From Prado023 sp036375875 (GTDB taxonomy: Bacteria > Actinomycetota > Actinomycetes > S36-B12 > CAIYMF01), in NCBI GenBank assembly GCA_036375875.1, contig DASVBK010000056.1:1-5505 (forward strand): a stretch of 5,505 nucleotides of DNA, written 5' to 3'. Numbering within the stretch: the first letter of the stretch is position 1; every line of letters begins with the position of its first letter. This document shows positions 1 to 5,505 of the stretch, one piece after another. A model generated the notes under the pieces. The model saw only the letters and a program-made list of their open reading frames with translations. It did not search any database and had not been told where the DNA came from. A program made the position numbers and the translations under genes.

Positions 1-1
1 G

Positions 2-7
2 AGAGGA
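2..7 (+). promoter_or_regulatory. Ribosome binding site of the small plus-strand gene
   Basis: AGAGGA lies six bases before the ATG at position 14. It matches the anti-Shine-Dalgarno consensus well and at normal spacing. It is the main reason for treating the short reading frame behind it as a real gene and for choosing the ATG at 14 rather than the in-frame ATG at 23. Confidence 0.6.
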
Positions 8-13
8 CCGACG

Positions 14-202
14 ATGGACCACATGACCTACGTGACCTGGCAGATCCAGATGAGCCAGCTCGAGCGCTCCCGCCGGGGCCACCAGCAGCACCTTCGCCGC
101 GCGCACGAGGCCGCGGCGAGGGCCGCCCTGCCCCCGGCCCCAATCTGGTCGGACCGGATCCGAGCGATCGTCACGCTCCGGATGCGGCCAGCGGCGGCAT
201 AG
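14..202 (+). CDS. Small hypothetical protein, 62 aa
   Basis: I do not recognise a family. The frame starts at an ATG six bases after a good Shine-Dalgarno sequence and ends at TAG. Its first 26 codons all end in G or C, and only five of the 62 sense codons (CTT, CCA twice, CGA, GCA) do not, which fits true coding sequence in a high-GC genome. The product starts MDHMTYVTWQIQM. Residues about 5-38 look like one long amphipathic, Arg/His/Gln-rich helix, followed by a Pro/Ala stretch and a basic C-terminus. There is no signal peptide or membrane segment, so a small cytoplasmic, nucleic-acid- or protein-binding role is conceivable but unproven. It converges on the large regulator gene and shares a terminator hairpin with it. 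Being cut close to the left edge, it could be the last gene of a plus-strand operon or a single gene. The opposite strand also stays open here (28-381), but that frame lacks a comparable start. Confidence 0.55.
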   Translation: MDHMTYVTWQIQMSQLERSRRGHQQHLRRAHEAAARAALPPAPIWSDRIRAIVTLRMRPAAA

Positions 203-247
203 GCCGGGACCGGGCATCGCCCCCCGGGGGATCGCAGCCAGGCCCTC

Positions 248-295
248 GACGCCGCGGCGACCGCGCGGGAACCACCCTGCGGTCGCCGCGGCGTC
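248..295. terminator. Perfect 17-bp inverted repeat, likely bidirectional terminator
   Basis: Bases 248-264 (GACGCCGCGGCGACCGC) and 279-295 are exact reverse complements. The 14-base loop can pair further inside: 267-269 GGG with 275-277 CCC, leaving AACCA at the tip. The stem is almost pure G/C and sits between two convergent genes, 45 bases after the plus-strand stop and 52 bases after the minus-strand stop. That is where a terminator serving both directions is expected. Neither side has a T-run, so a classical intrinsic terminator with U-tract is not present; stem-only terminators are commonly reported in high-GC actinobacteria. A protein-binding palindrome is the alternative, but 17 bp with a long spacer fits an RNA hairpin better. 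Confidence 0.75.
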
Positions 296-313
296 TCCTG
301 ATCCGTGGGACGG

Positions 314-337
314 GGGCGCCCTGACCGGGAGGCGCCC
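314..337 (-). terminator. Smaller GC hairpin just behind the regulator stop codon
   Basis: GGGCGCC at 314-320 is the reverse complement of GGCGCCC at 331-337, separated by a 10-base loop. On the minus strand it would form 10 bases after the stop codon of the regulator gene. It may act as a first, weaker terminator or as a 3'-end-stabilising stem ahead of the strong hairpin at 248-295. There is no T-run. The two arms lie within a direct repeat, so the pairing may be a by-product of that repeat. Confidence 0.35.
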
Positions 338-342
338 TGACC
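315..342. repeat. 12-base tandem-like direct repeat
   Basis: GGCGCCCTGACC occurs at 315-326 and again at 331-342, a 16-base period with a 4-base spacer (GGGA). It lies in the convergent spacer, immediately downstream of the regulator gene. Each copy contains the palindrome GGCGCC, which is why the two copies can also fold on each other. Local duplication by slippage is the plain explanation; a binding site pair is possible but unsupported. Confidence 0.6.
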
Positions 343-347
343 ACGGG

Positions 348-3300
348 TCACGCCGAGGCGATGAGGTGGGCCTCGCGGCACCGTCGCGCGTCCAGCACCT
401 GTCCGGACCCCTGGAACAGCTCGGCTGCCTGGTCGAACAGGCGCCGACCGGTCTCCTGCTCACCCTCGGCGACGGCCAGATGGGCACGCGCCTCGACGAC
501 GGAGGCCTGCAGCCCCTGGCCGCCCCAGCGGTCCGCGACGATCTCGGCCTCGATGAGCCGGAGGCGCGCCTGCTCCACATCACCCACGCGCGCGCACGCG
601 ATGGACGCGGGCACGGCGAACATGATGTCGCAGAAGGCGCAACGGTCCGTCTCGCCCAGGGTCGCCTCGGCACGGTCGACCACGGCCCGGGCGGCGACCG
701 GATCCGCCGCAGCTCGGATCATCGTGCCGTAGATGCGCTGCAGCAGGTGCAGGCTGATCAGCGACCACCGAGCGAGCGGCAGGGCGCGCTGCAGCAGCCG
801 CTGCGCGCCCTCCCGGTCGCCCCGGGCCAGCCGCACTTCGGCCAGCCGCTGCAGCGTGTGCGCCTCGCCCGCGGACGCGGCGACGGCGCGGTGCAGCTCC
901 GCGGAGCGCTCCAGCTCCTGCTCGGCCGTGTCCAGGTCCCCCATGAGCAGGGCCGCCTCCCCGCGCAGCGCCTCGGCGAACGCCACGGCGCGCAGGGCGC
1001 CGGACTGCTCGGCACGATCACGCAGGCGGGTCGCCAGGTCGATGAGCTCCGGGTACGGGACAGGCCCGTAGAGCAGGAACTCCGTGACGCACAGGTGCGC
1101 GTCGAACAGGGTCGCGGCAAGGTCCGGCGACCCAAGGGTCCGGCGCAGCTCGTGGCTCAGGTGCTCGAACCATTCGCCCCTGTCGTGGGCGATGAAGCCC
1201 TGCAGGGAGACGAGGTCGAGGTACTGCCAGGGGTCGCCCGACCCGGTGATCTCGCGCCGGGCGGCGTGGGCGGCAGCCCAGGCGGCGTCCATGTCCCGCG
1301 CGAAGAACGCCAGGTTCCCGCGCGCCAGCAGCAGCGGGCCGTCGGCCGCGTCACCCAGCAGCTCCTCCCCCTCGATGGCCGCCGCTGCCCCGTGCATGTC
1401 CCCGGCGAAGCATGCCGCCCGTGACAGCCGCGCCCTGGCCAGTCGTCGATCGACCCCACCGACCAGTGGGATGGCAGCGCGGTAGGACGCAGCCGCCTCG
1501 GGGCTGCCCAGCGCCATGAGCAGGTCGCCGCGCCGGGCCAGGAGCTGGCCACGCACCTGGCCCTGCGCGTGGTCGAGCACCGCGTCGGCGAGCTCCAGGG
1601 CGTCCCGGTAGGCGCCGAGGGCACCCAGCGTGTCCAGGGCGGCCACGACGTGCGGAACCGCCGCCCCGGGGTCCCCGCCGGCGATCCAGTGCCGGGCGAC
1701 CACGGCACGTGGTGCACTCGTGGCCGACAGCCGGTGTGCGATTTCCCGGTGCAGGGCGGTGCGGCGCAGCGGCGGCGTCACGTCGAGCACCGCTTCCCGC
1801 ACCGCCTCGTGGCGGAACCGGTACCCCACCTCACCGGGCACGAGGAGGAGCGCGTCCGTCGCGGCCTCCACGGCCGTGAACGCGGCCTCGGTGTCACCGT
1901 CGGCGAGGGCCACCACCTCGTCGGACGTCGCGTCCGTGCCCAGCACGGCCAGCCGCTCCACGAGCACTCGCGCTGGCGGCGACAGCCCGACCAGCGTGCT
2001 GGCCAAGGGCGCTGATCCACCCGGCCGCGGCGCCGCCAGCGCGGGAACACCCGTGGCTTGCGCGAGCCGCGCGCCCTCCAGCAGGCCGAACGGCAGCCCA
2101 CCGCTCAGGAGCCAGATGCGCTCGGCGGCGCTGCGGGTCACGTCCGGGTGCCGGTCGGCGAGCAGCTCGAAGGCCTCATCGAGCGACAGCGGCGCCACGT
2201 CGATCCGCGTGCCCATCCCCCGTACGAGCAGGCTGGCCAGCGCTGGAGGCAGTGCCGAGCCGGGCGAGGCTCGGGCGGACAGCAGGAGCAGGATCGGTGC
2301 CTCCACGGCGCACCGGGCCAGGTAGTGGACCAGGCGCAGCGACGCGTCGTCGGCTTCGTGCAGGTCCTCGACGACGAGGAGCAGGCCGTGGCCGGCTCCT
2401 GCCAGGCGGAGCAGCTCGCCGGCGGCGACGAAGAGCCGCTGGTGGGACGTCTCGCCGCTCCAGGCCAGCGTCCTGCCCGACAGCGCGCTGTCGATCTCGA
2501 GCCGGAACGCGTCGTCGAGGCCGTCGAGCAGCGTCGGATGGCGCCGGCAGAGGTCAGCGAGCGCCTCGAGGACCGACGCGTAGGCCCAGGGCCCCTCGAG
2601 GGAGGAGGCCGTGCCCCGCCCGATCCGCCACCCGTGCTCGCCGGCGTGGTGCATGGCGCGCGCGACGAGCGCGGACTTGCCCACGCCGGTGGGCCCGGTG
2701 ACCAGCACGGCCGAGCCCCGGCCCGCGCGCGCCCTGGTCATCGCCTCGTCGAGCGCCTCGAGCTGGGGCTCCCGCCCCACCAGCTGGGCACTGGACTGCG
2801 CGCTGGCTGCCGCCTCCCGTCCGAGGGCCGCCTGCAGCCAGGCGCGCAGCCGCACCGCGTCCGGGCCCGGAGCCGTGCCCAGCTCGGCGCGCAGGGCGCG
2901 GTCGAGCCGCTCGAGCTGGCGCAGCGCCCCGCGCAGGTCGCCCTCGCGCGCCAGCCGGCGGGCCAGGCCGAGGTGTGCCTCCTCGTCGGCGGGGTCCTCG
3001 GCAAGCAGCGCCTCCCAGCGCCGTGCCCGGCGCAGCAGGTCCGCGCGCAGCTGCGTCAGCCGCTCGCGGGGCTGCTCGGCCCACGGCTGGTACAGGTCGT
3101 CGGGCAGCAGGACGCCGGGCCAGGCGTCGAGCACCCCGGCCGCGGCAGCGGCGTCCCCGTCCCGCAGGGCCCGCCGCGCGGCGTCCTCGAACAGGGCGAC
3201 GTCCACCACGACCCGGTCCTCGGGCAGGAGCAGGACCATCTCCCCGCGCAGCGCCACCCCCGAGGTCGCCTCGCCCAGGGCCCGGCGCGCGAAGTGCGCG

Positions 3301-3509
3301 GCCTTGTGGAGCCTTGGGCTCGCCTGCGCGACGTCTGCGTCGGGCCAGAGCGCGTCCACCGCCTGCTCGCGGTGCAGCCGGCCGTCGGGGACGAGTGCGA
3401 GGAGCTTCACGAGGGCGGCGGGACCGCGGCGGCGCCATGCGTCGTCGGGGATCGGCGCGCCGTCCACCGCGACGCGGAACCCACCGAGCAGGGTGATCGT
3501 CACGTCCAT
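348..3509 (-). CDS. BTAD-domain AAA/STAND ATPase transcriptional regulator with TPR-like C-terminus
   Basis: A large signal-responsive transcription factor, probably cytoplasmic. Residue numbers count from a GTG two codons upstream (3515). Residues about 5-95 form an OmpR/SARP-type winged helix (LLGGFRVAVDG, then RLHREQAVDALWPDAD and the LHKAAHFARRALG helix). About 104-233 is the bacterial transcriptional activation domain (BTAD). About 244-415 is an AAA_16-type ATPase: VGRE at 246-249, Walker A GPTGVGKS at 274-281, Walker B LLLVVEDLHEAD at 378-389. About 566-595 carries the FRHEAVREAV helix typical of MalT/LuxR-type STAND regulators. The rest to 1055 is helical and TPR-like, clearest at 844-917. 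No C-terminal LuxR helix-turn-helix is visible, so the winged helix is the only apparent DNA-binding part. The length is normal for this class. I chose the ATG at 3509 because GGAG lies five bases before it and overlaps the GTG. It follows the FAD monooxygenase gene by 21 bases, so it is probably co-transcribed and may control that operon. The target genes and the ligand are unknown. Confidence 0.9.
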   Translation of the reverse strand: MDVTITLLGGFRVAVDGAPIPDDAWRRRGPAALVKLLALVPDGRLHREQAVDALWPDADVAQASPRLHKAAHFARRALGEATSGVALRGEMVLLLPEDRVVVDVALFEDAARRALRDGDAAAAAGVLDAWPGVLLPDDLYQPWAEQPRERLTQLRADLLRRARRWEALLAEDPADEEAHLGLARRLAREGDLRGALRQLERLDRALRAELGTAPGPDAVRLRAWLQAALGREAAASAQSSAQLVGREPQLEALDEAMTRARAGRGSAVLVTGPTGVGKSALVARAMHHAGEHGWRIGRGTASSLEGPWAYASVLEALADLCRRHPTLLDGLDDAFRLEIDSALSGRTLAWSGETSHQRLFVAAGELLRLAGAGHGLLLVVEDLHEADDASLRLVHYLARCAVEAPILLLLSARASPGSALPPALASLLVRGMGTRIDVAPLSLDEAFELLADRHPDVTRSAAERIWLLSGGLPFGLLEGARLAQATGVPALAAPRPGGSAPLASTLVGLSPPARVLVERLAVLGTDATSDEVVALADGDTEAAFTAVEAATDALLLVPGEVGYRFRHEAVREAVLDVTPPLRRTALHREIAHRLSATSAPRAVVARHWIAGGDPGAAVPHVVAALDTLGALGAYRDALELADAVLDHAQGQVRGQLLARRGDLLMALGSPEAAASYRAAIPLVGGVDRRLARARLSRAACFAGDMHGAAAAIEGEELLGDAADGPLLLARGNLAFFARDMDAAWAAAHAARREITGSGDPWQYLDLVSLQGFIAHDRGEWFEHLSHELRRTLGSPDLAATLFDAHLCVTEFLLYGPVPYPELIDLATRLRDRAEQSGALRAVAFAEALRGEAALLMGDLDTAEQELERSAELHRAVAASAGEAHTLQRLAEVRLARGDREGAQRLLQRALPLARWSLISLHLLQRIYGTMIRAAADPVAARAVVDRAEATLGETDRCAFCDIMFAVPASIACARVGDVEQARLRLIEAEIVADRWGGQGLQASVVEARAHLAVAEGEQETGRRLFDQAAELFQGSGQVLDARRCREAHLIASA

Positions 3510-3514
3510 GGGCA

Positions 3515-3518
3515 CTCC
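3515..3518 (-). promoter_or_regulatory. Ribosome binding site deciding the regulator start
   Basis: Read on the minus strand, the sequence is CCGGAGTGCCCATG. GGAG is five bases from the ATG at 3509, and its last G is the first base of the alternative GTG start at 3515. No comparable Shine-Dalgarno sequence sits at normal distance before that GTG; the nearest purine stretch (TTGAG) is too far. Initiation at ATG 3509 is therefore favoured, giving a protein two residues shorter. Confidence 0.5.
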
Positions 3519-3530
3519 GGCAGGCGAGGC

Positions 3531-4718
3531 TCAACCCACGGTAGCGGGCTCGTCGCCCACCAGCGATCGAACGCCGATCCGGCCCTCGAGGAACTCGACC
3601 TCGTCGACCATGGCCGAGCTCGCCGAGCGGAGCAGGTCCCGGATCCCTGCCGTGTCCCAACGGAAGGACGCGATCTCGTCGGTGACCCGGAACAGCCGCT
3701 CCGACAGCGCATCACGCCGGAACTGGTACTCCTGCAGGGCAGGCCCCTCCGCGCTGGCGCCGGACATGCCGACCACGACGGCATCGGCCAGCAGCTCGGC
3801 ATCGCGAAGCGCATCGGTCATCCCGTGCGTGGTGATGGGGTCGCGGAACAGCCCGGCATCGCCGACGAGGGCCCAACCGGGACCCCACGAGCGGCGGACG
3901 AACCCCCGCGTCCCAGCCCAGCCCCGGATCGGGCTGGCGGGACTGGAGGCGTCGAACCGGTCCAGGTGCTCGGGTGCCGCACGGGCGAACAGTCGGCGCA
4001 ACGCCTCGGGCCCCCCGAGTCGCCGGGCCTCGCGCAGATCGGCCGGGGTGCTGCCCGCGAAGACGCAGGTCAGCCCGTCATTCGTCGGGATCAGGCCGGC
4101 CGCCACCCCGGGTGCGTAGGCCCACTCGTAGGCATCTGTCGGAAGGCCCGCCCGGTATCCGTAGAGCACGGCACTGGCATGCTCGGCCTGCCGCTGGGTC
4201 GCGGCGCCGACCGCGGCGGCCACGCCGGAGCGCAGCCCGTCGGCGCCGATCGTCAGGCGGGCGCGCAGGATGGCCTCGTCGCCGGCATCGGTCCTCAGGC
4301 GCACCCCGACCACCCGGCCCTCCGCGTGCAGCAGGCCCACGACGGTGCGGCGCTGCCACAGGTCCGCGCCAGCCTCCTGCGCAGCCTCGAGCAGGATCGG
4401 GTCGAGCACCGTGCGTCTCGGCGCGAGGAGGGCCTCGACGCCGGGGCTGGGCCGGATGCTCACCTGCACGGTCTGGCCCGGGTAGTGGAACAGGGTGCGC
4501 CGCACAGGTGGCGTTCCTGCCGCCTGCACGGCCCCGAGCACCCCCCAGCGGCTGAGCTGCAGCACGCCGGCGCGCATGAGGGCGTGGGTGGAGACGGTGT
4601 CGGTGCCCACCGGCGAGCGCTCGACGACCGCCACCCGCATGCCGGCCCGCGCGAGGAGCAGCGCCGTGGTGGCTCCCGCCACCCGCCCGCCGACCACGAT
4701 GACGTCGTAGTCGCTCAT
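3531..4718 (-). CDS. FAD-dependent monooxygenase/oxidoreductase (FAD_binding_3-like, group A flavoprotein fold)
   Basis: A complete 395-residue flavoprotein of the p-hydroxybenzoate hydroxylase-like fold, expected to use NAD(P)H and O2 to hydroxylate or oxidise a small organic substrate in the cytoplasm. The N-terminal Rossmann motif is at residues 6-15 (VIVVGGRVAG), with Glu33 ending the second strand (VAVVER) to hold the adenosine ribose. The RRTVLDPILLEAA segment at 101-113 is typical of the family. The DG motif is GADGLRS at 158-164. The GD motif is WALVGDAG at 282-289, followed by FRDPITTHGMTDALRDAELL, which contacts the FAD diphosphate and ribityl chain. The middle glycine of GxGxxG is Arg12; I recall this variant as common in this subgroup. 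There is no C-terminal thioredoxin-like domain, and no WxWxIP motif, so it is not a flavin halogenase. The ATG overlaps the stop of the upstream flavoprotein gene as ATGA and has GGAGG six bases before it, so translation is probably coupled. A geranylgeranyl-reductase-like role is an alternative. The substrate is unknown. Confidence 0.9.
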   Translation of the reverse strand: MSDYDVIVVGGRVAGATTALLLARAGMRVAVVERSPVGTDTVSTHALMRAGVLQLSRWGVLGAVQAAGTPPVRRTLFHYPGQTVQVSIRPSPGVEALLAPRRTVLDPILLEAAQEAGADLWQRRTVVGLLHAEGRVVGVRLRTDAGDEAILRARLTIGADGLRSGVAAAVGAATQRQAEHASAVLYGYRAGLPTDAYEWAYAPGVAAGLIPTNDGLTCVFAGSTPADLREARRLGGPEALRRLFARAAPEHLDRFDASSPASPIRGWAGTRGFVRRSWGPGWALVGDAGLFRDPITTHGMTDALRDAELLADAVVVGMSGASAEGPALQEYQFRRDALSERLFRVTDEIASFRWDTAGIRDLLRSASSAMVDEVEFLEGRIGVRSLVGDEPATVG

Positions 4719-5505
4719 CGCACGCCTCCGCCCTGGGTCGCTGGGTGCCTCGCGCTCCGGTGCCGCTGGCCGGCGAGGTGCTCCATCACGATGGCGACGT
4801 CGTGGCGGGCCCCGGCGATCAGTCCCGAGCTGCGCCGGGACTGGAACCGCTGGCCGACCGTGTAGAGGCCAGCAACCCCGGTGATCCCGTGGTCCTCGCG
4901 GATCGCGCCATCCGGGCCGAGGACGGGGACCCGTAGCCAGGGCAGGTGCGGGCGCAGGCCGGTCGCGAGCACGACCGCGGAGATCCCCTCGGCGACGAGG
5001 TCCACCTCGGTCCTGGTGGGCCGGGGCTCGTGACGGGCCGGGGCGTCGGGCGCGAGGACCTCGCCGGCCAGCCCGGTGGAGGCGATGTGCGCATCGATCG
5101 AGTCGAGCAGGCGGCGCATCCGCCGGTCAGCGTCGGCCGCGTTGGCGGCGAGGTCGTCGGCGAAGCGCGCGCGGGCGGCGTCCATGCCTGTCCAGCGCCC
5201 GAGCAGCTCGACCCCGCGGGACTGCAGCGCAGGCAGGTCCACCTCGCGGGCCGGGTGACGACCGACGAGCTGCAGCGACGGCTCGAGCCGCCCGGCGATC
5301 GGGTCTGCCAGTTCGGTCACGCGCCGGTCGAGCCGGCCGGTCCGGGGCAGCCACCAGTACAGGTCCATGCCGCGGTACCGCCGCGGCACCCGGGTGTGCC
5401 GACTGACCGACAGGAGCACGCGCCGCCCGCTCCGGGCGAGCTCCTCGGCGATCTGGACCCCGGAGGACGAGGCACCCACCACCAGGACGGCCCCCGGCGG
5501 GAGGG
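4715..5505 (-). CDS. Flavin-containing monooxygenase-like NAD(P)/FAD-dependent oxidoreductase (CzcO-like), 5' end outside window
   Basis: The C-terminal 262 residues of a class B-type flavoprotein; the frame stays open to the right edge, so the true start is not seen. It begins LPPGAVLVVGASSSGVQIAEEL, which is the second Rossmann fold that binds NADPH (GASSSG in place of GxGxxG) followed by its helix. The GTG at 5482 falls inside that fold and codes for Val, so it is not a start. SVSRHTRVPRRYRGMD follows, as expected for the loop that selects the NADP phosphate. Near the C-terminus, VVLATGLRPHLPWL is the ATG motif linking the two nucleotide domains. GLYTVGQRFQSRRSSGLIAGARHDVA is the closing FAD-contact region. 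The missing part should carry the FAD-binding GxGxxG. The gene ends in TGA overlapping the next ATG, so it is the upstream member of the operon. Such enzymes oxygenate soft nucleophiles or carbonyl compounds; the real substrate is unknown. Confidence 0.85.
   Translation of the reverse strand, partial: LPPGAVLVVGASSSGVQIAEELARSGRRVLLSVSRHTRVPRRYRGMDLYWWLPRTGRLDRRVTELADPIAGRLEPSLQLVGRHPAREVDLPALQSRGVELLGRWTGMDAARARFADDLAANAADADRRMRRLLDSIDAHIASTGLAGEVLAPDAPARHEPRPTRTEVDLVAEGISAVVLATGLRPHLPWLRVPVLGPDGAIREDHGITGVAGLYTVGQRFQSRRSSGLIAGARHDVAIVMEHLAGQRHRSARHPATQGGGVR
4725..4729 (-). promoter_or_regulatory. Ribosome binding site of the FAD monooxygenase gene
   Basis: On the minus strand GGAGG lies six bases before the ATG at 4718 and sits inside the last codons of the upstream flavoprotein gene. 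It is a strong Shine-Dalgarno sequence. Together with the ATGA overlap it fixes the start and suggests that terminating ribosomes re-initiate on this gene. Confidence 0.65.

Noticed and set aside
221..230. CCCCCGGGGG, a perfect 10-base palindrome after the small gene
   Set aside because: It has no loop, so it cannot form a normal RNA hairpin, and a run of C followed by G arises easily at this base composition. The real terminator candidate is the stem at 248-295.
28..381. A 117-codon minus-strand frame over the small gene and the spacer
   Set aside because: It reads through the 17-bp hairpin and overlaps the regulator stop. The product is Arg/Ala/Pro-rich without motif, while the plus-strand frame has the better ribosome binding site and codon use.
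366..1424. A 352-codon plus-strand open frame antisense to the 3' part of the regulator
   Set aside because: No recognisable motif. It mirrors the codon structure of the opposite strand, where the TPR-like protein is clearly encoded.
3531..4718. Flavin-dependent halogenase as identity of the FAD enzyme
   Set aside because: The WxWxIP motif and the lysine-containing halogenase signature are absent, and the length is shorter than usual for tryptophan-type halogenases.
2058..4865. A 935-codon plus-strand open frame running antisense to the regulator and both flavoprotein genes
   Set aside because: Its translation is low-complexity, rich in Gln, Arg, Gly and Pro, without any domain. It spans three well-supported genes on the other strand and is the usual antisense shadow in very GC-rich DNA.
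5076..5482. GTG at 5482 as the start of the right-hand gene
   Set aside because: This codon lies within the beta strand of the NADPH-binding Rossmann motif, the frame continues upstream to the edge with family-like residues, and no ribosome binding site precedes it.
1..5505. Mobile element, tRNA, CRISPR array or phage remnant
   Set aside because: No transposase or integrase product, no terminal repeats with target duplication, no spaced repeat array and no cloverleaf were seen. Composition looks uniform throughout.

Overview
The window is very GC-rich with G/C-dominated third codon positions, long antisense shadow frames and no AT-rich spacer. This composition, together with a large BTAD-AAA-TPR regulator, points to a high-GC actinobacterium (Actinomycetota). 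I cannot place it to genus from the sequence alone.

Layout. A short plus-strand gene (14-202, 62 codons, good ribosome binding site, unknown function) faces a three-gene minus-strand cluster that fills the rest of the window. Between them lies a 145-base convergent spacer (203-347). It holds a perfect 17-bp inverted repeat (248-295), which looks like a shared bidirectional terminator, and a second smaller hairpin built from a 12-base direct repeat just behind the stop codon of the minus-strand cluster. The minus-strand genes, in transcription order, are: (1) the C-terminal two thirds or so of a flavin-containing monooxygenase-like NAD(P)/FAD oxidoreductase, cut by the right window edge; (2) a complete 395-residue FAD-dependent monooxygenase/oxidoreductase of the p-hydroxybenzoate hydroxylase-like fold, whose ATG overlaps the previous stop as ATGA; (3) after a 21-base gap, a roughly 1053-residue regulator with an N-terminal winged helix and BTAD domain, a central AAA/STAND-type ATPase and a long C-terminal helical (TPR-like) region.

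How they may work together. The overlap and short gap argue that the two flavoproteins and the regulator are co-transcribed and partly translationally coupled. The simplest reading is a small oxidative catabolic or tailoring operon with its own ATP-dependent regulator, whose helical C-terminus may sense a ligand or protein partner. The substrate cannot be read from the sequence. The families are known individually; the unusual part is the tight coupling of two different classes of flavoprotein to a large ATPase regulator. I found no RNA genes, mobile elements, CRISPR arrays or attachment sites. The promoter of the minus-strand operon must lie beyond the right edge, or inside a gene where I cannot recognise it.
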